From Gammaproteobacteria bacterium (GTDB lineage Bacteria; Pseudomonadota; Gammaproteobacteria; DSM-16500), in NCBI GenBank assembly GCA_013288655.1, contig JABDBK010000007.1:1-57116 (forward strand): a stretch of DNA of 57,116 nt, written 5' to 3'. The notes beneath the pieces were generated by a model. That model was not told the origin of the DNA and did not search any database. It was given only the letters and a program-made list of their open reading frames with translations. Each line of letters starts with the position of its first letter. Position 1 is the first letter of the stretch. The position numbers and the translations under genes were made by a program. Shown here piece after piece: positions 46,117-55,144 of the stretch.

Positions 46117-46393
46117 ACTTATCAATACCCGATATCGCAGCAAGCGACATCATCGACGCAGGTATATTTGCAAATGAAATAGCTTTTTTTTCACGATTTG
46201 CATACTTCAACCATTCGATCAACAAAGTGATCCCTGCGCTATTCGCAGAGGTCACTTTAGAAAGATCGAATGTTATTTCGCATAATGGCGCAAGCAAAGG
46301 TAAAGATTCTTTCCATAATGTTTCTACCGTAGAAAAATCAAGATTTCCGGTGACGAAACACTGATTGCCTTCACAATAAACATGCGCTTTCAT
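46100..46393 (-). CDS. mlaB: MlaB, STAS-domain subunit of the Mla transporter
   Basis: 97 residues. Cytoplasmic STAS protein that binds MlaF and is required for the ABC transporter's assembly. FDLSKVTSANSAGITLLIEW (about 53-72) carries the conserved STAS loop Ser/Thr. It is the last gene of mlaFEDCB, 2 nt from mlaC. It overlaps the end of the Do-protease gene on the other strand. Confidence 0.9.
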   Translation of the reverse strand: MKAHVYCEGNQCFVTGNLDFSTVETLWKESLPLLAPLCEITFDLSKVTSANSAGITLLIEWLKYANREKKAISFANIPASMMSLAAISGIDKFIALG

Positions 46394-46395
46394 GA

Positions 46396-47019
46396 TTAGG
46401 ATCCTGAACGGGCCGCATTATGTTTTTCAAGTTCGCTGATTAAATTATCCATATTACCTTGTGATAATTTATCGGCAAATTGTGAATGAAAACTTTCTAA
46501 AAGACTGATGCCTTCTACCGTCATGTCATATAATTTCCAACCTGAAGGTTTTGAAATCAAACTATAATTCACACCAAGAGGAGAACCGTCAGAACGAGTA
46601 ATTTGACTTGAAACAATTACATTAGATTTGCCTTGATAACCTCCTCGGATCGGAAAAAATTGAATAGTTTGATTTTCGTAATCTGATAAAGCAGAAGCAT
46701 AAGTACGAATGAGTAATTGTGTAAATTCACTTTCAAATTTTGCACGTTGTTGGGTTGTGGCATTATTCCAGGCTTGCGGTGGTAAAACCCTTTTAGACAT
46801 TTCTGCAATATCTGCATGAGGTACCACAATTTTATAAGCTAATGCATAAGATTTCTGAGGATTGGATTTTAAAGTAGTTTTATTAGCTTTCAAACTTTCA
46901 ATCATCTGATTGGCCAATGATTGTAACATTTCCACCGGATCACGGCCGTCATTGGCCATGGCTGTATTGACAAGCATAAAACTTGCCATGATTATAAATA
47001 AAGTTAATAGTTTTTTCAT
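46396..47019 (-). CDS. mlaC: MlaC periplasmic phospholipid shuttle
   Basis: 207 residues. MlaC carries phospholipids between the MlaA complex at the outer membrane and MlaFEDB at the inner membrane. A signal peptide (LLTLFIIMASFMLVNTAMA) is cleaved before NDGRDP. The mature protein contains the TolC-like Tol-Pal-type fold of the MlaC family, with SKRVLPPQAWNNATTQQRAK and PLGVNYSLISKPSGWKLYDM. It overlaps mlaD by 4 nt. Confidence 0.93.
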   Translation of the reverse strand: MKKLLTLFIIMASFMLVNTAMANDGRDPVEMLQSLANQMIESLKANKTTLKSNPQKSYALAYKIVVPHADIAEMSKRVLPPQAWNNATTQQRAKFESEFTQLLIRTYASALSDYENQTIQFFPIRGGYQGKSNVIVSSQITRSDGSPLGVNYSLISKPSGWKLYDMTVEGISLLESFHSQFADKLSQGNMDNLISELEKHNAARSGS

Positions 47020-47519
47020 GTTTTCTCTCCGTTTGTAGCGTTTTTAGATGTATCTTTAGTTGAATGACCTGCGTTAAATATAAATTGACCAATCATTTTT
47101 TCTAAAATCATTGCTGAATGGGTATTTTGTATTTGGTTACCATTAGCTAAAAAGTCTTCAGCATACATAGGCGTAATGGCAATATAATTATCACCGAGTA
47201 AACCCGCTGTTAAAATGCTTGCCGAAGAGTCTTTTGGAATATCTTTAACTCGCGCATCAATATGCATAGTCACAATGGCTCTATAAGTAGTAGGATCCAA
47301 GTGAATTTTGGTCACTTCACCTATCGTCACGCCGCCAATTTTAACAGGCCCTCTCACTTTGAGCTGACCAATATCGTCAAATTCAGCCGTGATATCATAA
47401 CCTTCTCGTTGAAAAAAGCTCGTTAACCCACTGACTTTAAAGGCTAACATCAGCAATGCTGCTATTGCGGCTAGCATAAATAAACCTACGGTTGTTTCTA
47501 TTATTCGTTGAGATAACAT
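47016..47519 (-). CDS. mlaD: MlaD, MCE-domain subunit of the Mla transporter
   Basis: 167 residues from ATG 47519, which overlaps the mlaE stop (TGATG) and has GGGGG 6-7 nt upstream. Longer readings run into mlaE and are not family-like. One N-terminal membrane span (about 10-28) is followed by the MCE domain: RGPVKIGGVTIGEVTKIHLD. MlaD forms the hexameric ring that channels lipid. The order mlaF-E-D-C-B is complete. Confidence 0.93.
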   Translation of the reverse strand: MLSQRIIETTVGLFMLAAIAALLMLAFKVSGLTSFFQREGYDITAEFDDIGQLKVRGPVKIGGVTIGEVTKIHLDPTTYRAIVTMHIDARVKDIPKDSSASILTAGLLGDNYIAITPMYAEDFLANGNQIQNTHSAMILEKMIGQFIFNAGHSTKDTSKNATNGEKT

Positions 47520-48301
47520 CACCATCCCCCTATCATCATGGTGGTTAATATAAAATCCAAACCCAAAACCGCAAGCGATGCATACACCACTGTACGAGTC
47601 GTAGCATTCGAAATGCCTGCAGATGTTGGTACTGCATAAAAACCTTGATATAACGCTATCCACGTCATCACGAGTCCAAATACCACACTCTTATAAATAC
47701 CTTTTAACACGTCCTCATTAAAATCTACGGAAGATTGCATATTCGACCAAAATGCTCCCGCATCCAAACCTAACCATTTAACACCCACCAAAAAAGCGCC
47801 ATAGATGGCAACTGCATTAAAAATAATAGTAAGCAGCGGCATAGAAATAAAACCACCCCAAAGACGCGGAGCGATCACTCTATGGATGGGATCCACCGCC
47901 ATCATTTCCATACTCGACAACTGTTCTGTAGCTTTCATCAAACCTATTTCTGCTGTTAAAGCTGAACATGCCCGTCCTGCGAATAATAATGCGGTTACCA
48001 CAGGCCCAAGCTCGCGTAACACACTCAAGGCCACCAAAGGACCGAGTTGCTGGGATGCTCCAAATTTTACGAGCGTATGATAACCTTGCAGTGCGACGAC
48101 CATACCTATAAATAATCCTGACACCATAATAATCAATAGCGAAAGCACGCCTTCCGCATAAATCTGTTGCAAAACTAATGAAAAACCTTTGCGAAACTGT
48201 GGCTTACGCAAAACAACGCTAGATAATAATAATCCAGCTTTACCGCATTGTGATAAGAGGAGAAGACCACTTTGCCCCATCTTTGTAAGCGTACTAACCA
48301 T
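47519..48301 (-). CDS. mlaE: MlaE permease subunit
   Basis: 260 residues, integral inner-membrane permease of the phospholipid ABC transporter. About five to six spans; [20 protein letters not shown] and [20 protein letters not shown] are the conserved MlaE region. Starts 8 nt inside the mlaF gene (ATGGTTAG overlap), showing coupling. The C-terminus ends MIGGW just before mlaD. Confidence 0.95.
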   Translation of the reverse strand: MVSTLTKMGQSGLLLLSQCGKAGLLLSSVVLRKPQFRKGFSLVLQQIYAEGVLSLLIIMVSGLFIGMVVALQGYHTLVKFGASQQLGPLVALSVLRELGPVVTALLFAGRACSALTAEIGLMKATEQLSSMEMMAVDPIHRVIAPRLWGGFISMPLLTIIFNAVAIYGAFLVGVKWLGLDAGAFWSNMQSSVDFNEDVLKGIYKSVVFGLVMTWIALYQGFYAVPTSAGISNATTRTVVYASLAVLGLDFILTTMMIGGW

Positions 48302-49097
48302 AGCTCTCCTCTATAAGATCATGTTCCAAGGGCTTAACAGGATAATGAAAAGGTACTGGACCATCAGGCAAACCTTGAATAAATTGACGTAATTGTTCTG
48401 AATGATTTTCATGAATAGCTGCTGTACTACCCTTGCCTATAATTCGACCATCTGCAATCACATAAGAATAATCTGCAATACTCAGAGTCTCTTGAACATC
48501 ATGTGAAACAATGATGGTTGTTAAACCCAAGGCATCATTTAACGTTCTGATTAAATCCAATAAAATACCTTTGGTAATAGGATCCTGGCCTGCAAGAGGT
48601 TCATCATACATAATAAGCTCTGGATCTAAAGCTATCGCTCTTGCAAGCGCTACTCGTCTAGACATGCCACCAGAAAGCTCAGAAGGCATCAAATCCCTGG
48701 CACCACGCAAGCCAACCATTTGTAATTTCAATAACACCAGGTTTCGAATCATAGCATCCGAAAGTTTGGTATGTTCCCGCAAAGGAAATGCGACATTCTC
48801 AAAAACATTAAGATGGGTAAAAAGACCACCGCTTTGGAATAACATACCCATACGTTTACGCAAATGGTATAATGCAGGGCGTGAAAGCTGATGCACATCC
48901 TGCCCTGCAACACGTATATTGCCTTGATTAGGGTATAATTGGCCGCCTATCAAACGTAATAAAGTCGTTTTTCCAGTGCCGCTTGGGCCCATGATAGCGG
49001 TGATTTTACCATGTGAAATGGACATATCAACGCCTCGGAAAATGTCGCGGCCGGAGCGATTGAAGTATAAATCACTTATTTCAACTAGATTATTCAT
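48294..49097 (-). CDS. mlaF: MlaF ATPase subunit
   Basis: 267 residues from ATG 49097; the reading with two extra residues starts at a TTG. ATP-binding cassette driving Mla lipid transport: Walker [10 protein letters not shown], signature [18 protein letters not shown] and Walker [14 protein letters not shown] are all present. It begins mlaFEDCB and is divergent from kdsD across 148 bp. Confidence 0.95.
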   Translation of the reverse strand: MNNLVEISDLYFNRSGRDIFRGVDMSISHGKITAIMGPSGTGKTTLLRLIGGQLYPNQGNIRVAGQDVHQLSRPALYHLRKRMGMLFQSGGLFTHLNVFENVAFPLREHTKLSDAMIRNLVLLKLQMVGLRGARDLMPSELSGGMSRRVALARAIALDPELIMYDEPLAGQDPITKGILLDLIRTLNDALGLTTIIVSHDVQETLSIADYSYVIADGRIIGKGSTAAIHENHSEQLRQFIQGLPDGPVPFHYPVKPLEHDLIEESYG

Positions 49098-49180
49098 GTA
49101 CAAAGTATAACAACCATAGCCAAGTTAGTAAAAATTTTTTTAAAAAAACAGCTTTCTAAAGATCAAAGTTTAATTTTTGC

Positions 49181-49192
49181 GCTTTCGAAAGC
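49181..49192. promoter_or_regulatory. Perfect 12-bp palindrome between mla and kds/lpt operons
   Basis: GCTTTCGAAAGC lies midway between the divergent mlaF and kdsD starts, and a further GCTTTC is at 49151-49156. Both operons serve the outer membrane, so a shared regulator site is possible; a cruciform or hairpin is the simpler reading. Confidence 0.3.
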
Positions 49193-49245
49193 AGTAAAAG
49201 ACAGGTAAAATACCCCATAAACTTATAAGTAACTCGAGTGCACTC

Positions 49246-50220
49246 ATGCAAAATGCTCAAAAAATATGCGAATCAGGCCGTGCAGTGATTGAAATTGAAT
49301 CACAAATGATTAGCTCGCTCGCCTCCAGAATTGATCAAAAATTTGTCGACGCATGCCATATTTTATTGTCATGCAAGGGCAAAATCATCGTCATGGGCAT
49401 GGGAAAATCGGGCCATATCGCAAGAAAAATCGCTGCTACCTTTGCAAGCACAGGCAGCCCTGCTTTTTTTATTCATCCAGGTGAAGCCAAACATGGTGAT
49501 TTTGGTATGATTACCATAGATGATACCTTGGTTATACTTTCCAATTCGGGTGAAACAGAAGAAATTCTTTCCATTTTGCCTTTTATCAAACGGCTTGGTA
49601 TTCCACTTATATCACTCACTGGCAAACCGCATTCCAGTCTTGCAAAAGCTGCAACGATTAACATTGATGTCAGCGTCACTAAGGAAGCATGTCCATTAGG
49701 TTTAGCGCCTACGGCGAGCACTACCGCAGCATTGGTGATGGGAGATGCATTAGCCGTTTCCTTACTGGAAAGTCGTGGTTTCACTGCGGAAGATTTTGCG
49801 AAATCACATCCTGGCGGTTCATTGGGTAGAAAATTATTACTCAGCATTGATGAAATCATGCATACTGGCAATAATATGCCTAGCGTTAATCATGATGCAC
49901 TTTTAAAAACTGCTCTCATAGAAATCACCCAAAAAAAATTAGGTATGACTACTGTTGTCAACCAACAGAATCAACTTGCGGGTATTTTCACAGACGGTGA
50001 TTTACGTCGCGCATTGGATAACAACACCGATATCCACATCACGCCTGTTCACAAAGTGATGACTCATGGACCCAAAGTCGTCAAACCTGGGATGTTAGCA
50101 ACTGAAGCGCTTCATCTCATGAAACAAAATAAAATCACAGCTTTAATTGTTACAAACGAAAGCAACCATCCTGTCGGGGTGGTGCATTTACACGATATTT
50201 TACGTGCCGGAGTGATATAA
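49246..50220 (+). CDS. kdsD: D-arabinose 5-phosphate isomerase
   Basis: 324 residues. It interconverts D-ribulose 5-phosphate and D-arabinose 5-phosphate, the first committed precursor of Kdo. The SIS domain (GMGKSGHIARKIAATFASTG, SNSGETEEIL) is followed by two CBS domains in tandem (about 205-320). The next gene starts 1 nt inside its stop (TAATG). First gene of kdsD-kdsC-lptC-lptA-lptB. Confidence 0.95.
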   Translation: MQNAQKICESGRAVIEIESQMISSLASRIDQKFVDACHILLSCKGKIIVMGMGKSGHIARKIAATFASTGSPAFFIHPGEAKHGDFGMITIDDTLVILSNSGETEEILSILPFIKRLGIPLISLTGKPHSSLAKAATINIDVSVTKEACPLGLAPTASTTAALVMGDALAVSLLESRGFTAEDFAKSHPGGSLGRKLLLSIDEIMHTGNNMPSVNHDALLKTALIEITQKKLGMTTVVNQQNQLAGIFTDGDLRRALDNNTDIHITPVHKVMTHGPKVVKPGMLATEALHLMKQNKITALIVTNESNHPVGVVHLHDILRAGVI

Positions 50221-50747
50221 TGGAAACCCTTTCTGAAAGAGCAAAAAACATTAAACTGGTTATTTTTGACGTGGATGGTGTCTTAACCGCTGGTATATTA
50301 TCTTATGGCAATGATGGCATTGAAGTGAAAAACTTTCATGTACACGATGGTCAAGGCATTAAATTATTAAAACAATCTGGTGTCGAGGTAGGCATTATTA
50401 CGACTTGCAAGTCAGGCATTATAAAAAAACGTATGCAAGATCTGGGCATCAATCATCTTTATCAAGACCAGGTCGATAAATTACCTGCGTATGAAGAATT
50501 AAAACAAAAACTAAACTTAAGTGACGAACAAATTGCTTATGTCGGTGATGATTTACCTGATCTTCCTATGTTAAAACGTGTGGGTCTTGCCATTACAGTA
50601 TCAAATGCTCCAAAAATCATTCAGCAACACACTCACTGGATCACTAAAGCGAAAGGCGGAAAAGGCGCTGCTCGCGAAGTGTGCGATTTTATCATGCAAG
50701 CTCAAGGGACCTATCAAACCATCCTTGACTCGTATTTACAAAGGTAA
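50220..50747 (+). CDS. kdsC: Kdo 8-phosphate phosphatase
   Basis: 175 residues. A HAD-superfamily phosphatase that frees Kdo from Kdo-8-phosphate. The nucleophile pair D17-x-D19 lies in VIFDVDGVLTAG, and GDDLPDLPMLKRVG is the later acidic motif. Coupled on both sides by 1-nt overlaps. With kdsD and kdoO it supports a Kdo-containing, partly Ko-modified lipopolysaccharide (inference). Confidence 0.96.
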   Translation: METLSERAKNIKLVIFDVDGVLTAGILSYGNDGIEVKNFHVHDGQGIKLLKQSGVEVGIITTCKSGIIKKRMQDLGINHLYQDQVDKLPAYEELKQKLNLSDEQIAYVGDDLPDLPMLKRVGLAITVSNAPKIIQQHTHWITKAKGGKGAAREVCDFIMQAQGTYQTILDSYLQR

Positions 50748-51319
50748 TGCGCGTGTTTACTTTGAAAAATACAATGATCATTCTTCTGCTTGTACTCGCT
50801 GCGGGTTTAAGCAGTTGGTCCATTTTGATATCTAAAAAATCTCACATGAGTGCGTCAGGAAAATCAACCGAACCCGATGCATTCATGGAAAATGTCGTAG
50901 CTACCATTATCAACAAAGAAGGTGTACGCACTCTTTTAATAGAATCACCTCGCATGGTGCATTACGCTGAAAACGATACCACAATCATTGAATCTCCTCA
51001 TATCACTGTCTATCGCGACTCACCGGAGCCATGGCATATCAATTCTGATTATGCAAAAGCCATTCAAGGTAGTAACAAAATCTTTTTTTGGAGCAATGTC
51101 GTCATTCATCATCCCCATGATGAAGCTACACCTATCACCACTTTCAAAACAAATTCATTAACTGTTTTTCCCCAAGAAAAAATAGCACAAACTGCTGATG
51201 AAGTGACACTCACCCAACCTGAAACAGTGGTCCATGCAATCGGCATGACTGCAAATTTGAATGATGGTGAAGTGAAACTACTTTCACAAGCTAGAGGTGA
51301 ATATGTCCCTTCTTCCTAA
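50747..51319 (+). CDS. lptC: LptC, lipopolysaccharide transport protein
   Basis: 190 residues. One N-terminal membrane span (about 6-27) and a periplasmic beta-jellyroll that receives LPS from LptBFG and passes it to LptA. DAFMENVVATIINKEGVRTL and WHINSDYAKAIQGSNKIFFW are the usual LptC repeats. The start overlaps the kdsC stop, and its end overlaps lptA by 17 nt. LptC is a fast-evolving family; the call rests on topology, repeats and position. Confidence 0.88.
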   Translation: MRVFTLKNTMIILLLVLAAGLSSWSILISKKSHMSASGKSTEPDAFMENVVATIINKEGVRTLLIESPRMVHYAENDTTIIESPHITVYRDSPEPWHINSDYAKAIQGSNKIFFWSNVVIHHPHDEATPITTFKTNSLTVFPQEKIAQTADEVTLTQPETVVHAIGMTANLNDGEVKLLSQARGEYVPSS

Positions 51320-51809
51320 TCTCTTTTTTATTCTATTATTTTATATGTTTTGTCAATACACCGTAGCACTTCCGAATGACGGCGAACAGCCTATGAAAAT
51401 TGTTGCTGATGCGTCTTTATTTAATTATAAAACAAGGATAGACACCTACGAAGGCAATGTTAAAGTCGATCAAGGTACAACACATTTATTAGCTGATAAA
51501 CTTGTCACCGAAAAAAATGAACATCATAAAATAATTTCAGCTATTGCCTATGGCACACATCATTTAGCAGAATTAACTACCTTGCCCTCAGTGAATGCTA
51601 AAATTTTACATGCTAAATCGAACATCATCAAATTTTATCCCCCTACCTCTATATTGGTTCTTGAAGACAATGTCGTGGTAACACAAGGAGAAAATAGCTT
51701 TCATGGATCACTGATTATTTATAATATGAAAGAGGAAATAGTCTCGGCCCCTGCTTCTAAAAACGGTCGTGCAACAATCGTTATTGATGCGAAAACACAA
51801 AAATCATGA
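51303..51809 (+). CDS. lptA: LptA, periplasmic LPS bridge protein
   Basis: 168 residues from ATG 51303 (AGAGG 5 nt upstream); a GTG at 51297 is possible but lies in the ribosome site. It has a signal peptide ([16 protein letters not shown]) then the OstA/LptA beta-jellyroll with [20 protein letters not shown] and [20 protein letters not shown]. It assembles the LPS bridge across the periplasm. It overlaps lptC and lptB. Confidence 0.9.
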   Translation: MSLLPNLFFILLFYMFCQYTVALPNDGEQPMKIVADASLFNYKTRIDTYEGNVKVDQGTTHLLADKLVTEKNEHHKIISAIAYGTHHLAELTTLPSVNAKILHAKSNIIKFYPPTSILVLEDNVVVTQGENSFHGSLIIYNMKEEIVSAPASKNGRATIVIDAKTQKS

Positions 51810-52531
51810 ACACTCTAGACGTTAAACACATTAGTAAACAATATAAATCACGCCAGGTTGTGAAAAATGTTTCATTACAACTGCATCGTGGTGAAGTTGT
51901 CGGCTTATTAGGGCCCAATGGCGCAGGCAAAACCACCTCGTTTTATATGATTGTAGGTTTATTAAGTTGTACTCATGGACAAATACTTTTAGATGATAAA
52001 GATATTACTAACCTACCGGTACATATACGCGCGCAATTAGGTATGAGTTATTTACCTCAAGAGGCCTCTATTTTTCGTAAACTTACCGTTGCAGATAATA
52101 TCATGGCTATTTTAGAGCTTAGAAATGACCTTAACAAAACTGAACGTCATGAAACCTTAAATCAGCTATTGCGTGATTTCCATATCGAACATATTCGCGA
52201 TACTTTAGGAATCAGTTTATCAGGCGGTGAACGTAGACGTGTTGAAATTGCACGCGCACTTGCGACCGAACCAAAATTTATTTTACTCGATGAACCATTC
52301 GCTGGCATTGATCCCATTTCTGTGATTGACGTAAAGCGCATCATTACTCAACTTACCAAACGAAATATTGGTATACTCATCACCGACCACAATGTGAGAG
52401 AAACCCTTGATATTTGCCAACGAGCCTACATCGTTAATAATGGTGAAATTATTTTTGAAGGATCAACGTCAGAAGTACTCAACAACAAACAAGTCCGCAC
52501 TGTTTATCTGGGTGAAGACTTTAATTTATAA
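51806..52531 (+). CDS. lptB: LptB, ATPase of the LPS exporter
   Basis: 241 residues. ATP-binding cassette powering LPS extraction from the inner membrane with LptFG. Walker [18 protein letters not shown], signature [16 protein letters not shown] and Walker [14 protein letters not shown] are present. It overlaps the lptA stop by 4 nt. In E. coli the operon continues with rpoN, hpf, ptsN, rapZ and npr; here it goes directly to an HPr-like gene, 11 nt away. Confidence 0.97.
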   Translation: MNTLDVKHISKQYKSRQVVKNVSLQLHRGEVVGLLGPNGAGKTTSFYMIVGLLSCTHGQILLDDKDITNLPVHIRAQLGMSYLPQEASIFRKLTVADNIMAILELRNDLNKTERHETLNQLLRDFHIEHIRDTLGISLSGGERRRVEIARALATEPKFILLDEPFAGIDPISVIDVKRIITQLTKRNIGILITDHNVRETLDICQRAYIVNNGEIIFEGSTSEVLNNKQVRTVYLGEDFNL

Positions 52532-52542
52532 TGTAAACAACT

Positions 52543-52812
52543 ATGCTAAATAAAGAAATTGTTATACGAAATAAATTAGGCTTACACACGCGCGCTGCGG
52601 CAAAAGTTGTGGCGACCGCCTCAACATTTGAAAGCAAAATTGTACTTAAATATCTTGAGCGCACGGCAGACTGTAAAAGTATTATGGCTATTATACTTTT
52701 AGGTGCACCCAAAGGTGTGACGCTTGAGCTCAGCGTCACAGGAAGTGATGAAGCTGCGGCGAGTGATGCTATTAAAAAGTTGTTTGAAAATCGGTTTGAT
52801 GAGCCGGAATAA
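52543..52812 (+). CDS. HPr-family phosphocarrier (NPr-like)
   Basis: 89 residues. H15, the phosphorylated His of the PTS phosphocarriers, is in GLHTRAAAKVV, and S46 lies in the C-terminal site (DCKSIMAIILLG). The position right after lptB is that of npr, the nitrogen-PTS HPr, and normally several genes intervene. Without rpoN, ptsN or rapZ nearby its partners are unknown. It could relay phosphate from EI-Ntr to a target elsewhere. Confidence 0.9.
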   Translation: MLNKEIVIRNKLGLHTRAAAKVVATASTFESKIVLKYLERTADCKSIMAIILLGAPKGVTLELSVTGSDEAAASDAIKKLFENRFDEPE

Positions 52813-52819
52813 ACTTTGC

Positions 52820-53191
52820 TTAATATGTGTATGTGAAAGTACCTTCAGATCCATTTTGAAATTGATCAATATAGATAAGAACTCTGTCATTAAAATGAGG
52901 ATAACAGTGAAGAGTAAAACCCGCTTCAACGTAATGAGTATCAAAAAAATCATTACCAGCATTACATTCAACAGTAATAGTATCTGACGTTTTACCGTTG
53001 TGAGACGGCGAAACATATACAGTAAATTTTTTAAGACCATAGCCTTCACCCAAGAGTTGAATATAACCATCATCTTTTGTCGCTATTACCCAGGGTTGGG
53101 ATTCATTATTCATTGCTCCAATAGTAACGGTCTTAGCTAACGCATGGGTTGAAAAGAAAATTAGCATTAGAATACATATTTTTTTTAACAT
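52820..53191 (-). CDS. Small secreted orphan protein
   Basis: 123 residues. The first 19 (LKKICILMLIFFSTHALA) form a Sec signal peptide, cleaved before KTVTIG. The mature ~104 residues are beta-rich, with two cysteines (VECNAG, LHCYPH) that may pair, and many aromatic residues at the end (GTFTYTY). GAGAAG lies 7 nt before the ATG. It is convergent with the HPr gene. Function unknown; likely periplasmic or exported. Confidence 0.6.
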   Translation of the reverse strand: MLKKICILMLIFFSTHALAKTVTIGAMNNESQPWVIATKDDGYIQLLGEGYGLKKFTVYVSPSHNGKTSDTITVECNAGNDFFDTHYVEAGFTLHCYPHFNDRVLIYIDQFQNGSEGTFTYTY

Positions 53192-53268
53192 ATTTGACTT
53201 CTCATTAATATAATTTTTAAGATGTTTATCATAGCTTAGAAACGATGGATATGTTAACTATTAAATGC

Positions 53269-53287
53269 GCCTTGAGTTATCTCTTTA
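53269..53287 (+). repeat. Dispersed 19-bp repeat unit
   Basis: GCCTTGAGTTATCTCTTTA is identical to 40167-40185, the left arm of the 21-bp-stem hairpin, but here the matching right arm is missing. It lies in the 53192-53333 leader of the HicB-like gene. Confidence 0.75.
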
Positions 53288-53333
53288 CGGTCATAGTCTG
53301 CTATATTGACTTACTTGAACAGGAGAAACTCAT

Positions 53334-53549
53334 ATGAAAGATTTAATGCACTATAAAAATTATTATGGTTCCCTCCATTTTGATGATGACGATCTTATTT
53401 TTCATGGAAAAATTCAATTTATTCGTGCTCTTGTGACCTATGAAGCAACGGATGCAAAAGGCTTAAAAAAAGCATTTGAAGATGCCGTTAATGATTATTT
53501 AGATACTTGCCATAGTCAAAAAATAACACCTGAAATACCATTTAAATGA
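53334..53549 (+). CDS. HicB-like antitoxin, C-terminally truncated orphan
   Basis: 71 residues. MKDLMHYKNYYGSLHFDDDD, then IFHGKIQFIRALVTYEATDA and KGLKKAFEDAVNDYLDTC, is the HicB antitoxin domain. Full HicB proteins continue for 30-70 residues with an Arg/Asn DNA-binding tail; this one ends at PEIPFK, just 7 nt before the convergent pmbA stop. No hicA toxin is found on either side. An AGGAG site supports translation. Probably a decayed toxin-antitoxin remnant, or a short HicB-type binder. Confidence 0.75.
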   Translation: MKDLMHYKNYYGSLHFDDDDLIFHGKIQFIRALVTYEATDAKGLKKAFEDAVNDYLDTCHSQKITPEIPFK

Positions 53550-53556
53550 TTTATTA

Positions 53557-54897
53557 TCAATCACCCGCAATCGTCATATGGTCCAACAAAATAGAGCCCG
53601 TTTGGATATTCCCGCGTTTATCGACATCATTACCCACTTCAACCAAATGCAAATACATATCTCGGAGATTTCCCGCAATCGTAATTTCCTCAACAGGATA
53701 TTGAATCTCGCCATTTTCTACCCAAAAACCCGAACAACCACGCGAATAATCACCCGTAATAATATTCACACCCTGCCCCATTAATTCAGTCACAAGCAAT
53801 CCTGTTCCCATTTTTTTTAAAAGACCCGATAGATTATTATTTCCAGTCTTAATAAATAAATTATGCACTCCACCGGAATTACCCGTTGATTTCATACCTA
53901 GTTTTCTTGCGGAATAAACTCCCAATACATAACTTTTTAATATCCCATCAGCAATAAAAACATTGGGTCTTGTTGCAACACCATCGTCATCGTAAGGCGA
54001 ACTGCCTAATGCTTTTGCAAGAAAAGGTCTTTCATCCATAGAAATATGTGAAGGAAAAACTTGTTTATCTAAATGATCCAATAAAAATGACGATTTTCGA
54101 TATAAACTTCCACCGGATATAGCAGAAACAAAATGTCCCAACAAACTACGTGCTTCTTCTGCTGCAAAAATAACAGGAACGCGTCTTGTGGTTAAACGCC
54201 TGGCTCCTAAACGTTTAAGCGTACGATGAGCCGCTTCATGAGCAACGGTTGAAAGCGATTCAAGCAAGCCAGGATCACATGAGACGGTATAACTATGGTC
54301 TCGTTGCATATCTTCGCCTTTTTTTGCAATCATGACACAACTAATTTCATGGCGTGTCACAGGAACCGCGCCTATAAAACCATTCGAATTACCATAAGCA
54401 TGACAAACTTGGCCTGTTGATATCGAAGCACCTTCTGAAGTAAGTCGTTTATCTTGAGCTAAAGCTTCTGCTTCACATTGCTTGGCCAATGCTATAGCTT
54501 CTTCTACTGTCACAGACCAGGGAAATGCCAGCTCTAGTGTTGGATAATTAAACGCCAATAGTTCTTTTTCAGCAAGCCCTGCATACTCATCTTCGTCAGT
54601 GAATCGGGCAATGTTACACGCTGCTTTAACTGCCGCTTTGATGGCTTCTGGCCTAACATCCGTAATACTTGCCGATCCTGAACGCTTACCAAAAAAAACA
54701 TCGATGCCAATAGCCTTGTCTTGATTATATTCGACCGTCTCAACATCTCCTTTACGCACCGTCACGTTAAAGCCTTTATTAACACTTACATCGACTTCAG
54801 CACTCGTAGCCCCCTGTCGTTTGGCTTCTTCAAGAATATCTGCCACCATGTTCTTTAAATCTGACGCTTCAAAGCCAACTTGTACAAGTTTTGTCAT
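53557..54897 (-). CDS. pmbA: TldE/PmbA metalloprotease-complex subunit
   Basis: 446 residues, as in E. coli PmbA. With TldD it forms a heterodimer that degrades unfolded or modified peptides, such as microcin B17 and the CcdA antitoxin. The TldD zinc-binding HExxxH motif is absent, as expected for TldE. Conserved PmbA features: VNKGFNVTVRKGDVETVEYN at the N-terminus and AAHRTLKRLGARRLTTRRVP in the middle. TldD lies outside the window. The link to antitoxin turnover is notable given the many toxin-antitoxin loci here. Confidence 0.95.
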   Translation of the reverse strand: MTKLVQVGFEASDLKNMVADILEEAKRQGATSAEVDVSVNKGFNVTVRKGDVETVEYNQDKAIGIDVFFGKRSGSASITDVRPEAIKAAVKAACNIARFTDEDEYAGLAEKELLAFNYPTLELAFPWSVTVEEAIALAKQCEAEALAQDKRLTSEGASISTGQVCHAYGNSNGFIGAVPVTRHEISCVMIAKKGEDMQRDHSYTVSCDPGLLESLSTVAHEAAHRTLKRLGARRLTTRRVPVIFAAEEARSLLGHFVSAISGGSLYRKSSFLLDHLDKQVFPSHISMDERPFLAKALGSSPYDDDGVATRPNVFIADGILKSYVLGVYSARKLGMKSTGNSGGVHNLFIKTGNNNLSGLLKKMGTGLLVTELMGQGVNIITGDYSRGCSGFWVENGEIQYPVEEITIAGNLRDMYLHLVEVGNDVDKRGNIQTGSILLDHMTIAGD

Positions 54898-54975
54898 GTT
54901 TACTCACTTAGTATATGCATTTAAACGAAATGTATAGTATCCTAAATGCTTAAATACCATTATGGAAGCACCACT

Positions 54976-55125
54976 ATGAAAATTATTCTCGCAATGCTTA
55001 TCAGCTTAAGTCTTTGTTTCACGACGGTTGCTTTTGCTGACAATCATAAGGTGGTAGATGGCAAAAAATTTAGCTGCGATTGCTCAAAGAATAAGCATAA
55101 AAAAAGATCGCACACAAAAACTTAA
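54976..55125 (+). CDS. 49-residue secreted peptide with CxC motif
   Basis: 49 residues, too short for most automatic annotation. Residues 1-21 (KIILAMLISLSLCFTTVAFA) form a Sec signal peptide ending A-F-A. The ~28-residue mature peptide is basic, with C34-x-C36 (KKFSCDCSKNK) and a tail rich in Lys and His (HKKRSHTKT). GGAAG lies 7 nt upstream of the ATG. The Cys-His content suggests metal binding or a redox role; nothing is recognised. It sits between divergent pmbA and darP. Confidence 0.6.
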   Translation: MKIILAMLISLSLCFTTVAFADNHKVVDGKKFSCDCSKNKHKKRSHTKT

Positions 55126-55144
55126 ATTTTTAGGTAGTTAACCA

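Noticed and set aside
53557-54897. pmbA as TldD.
   Set aside because: The HExxxH zinc motif of TldD is absent and the length matches TldE/PmbA.
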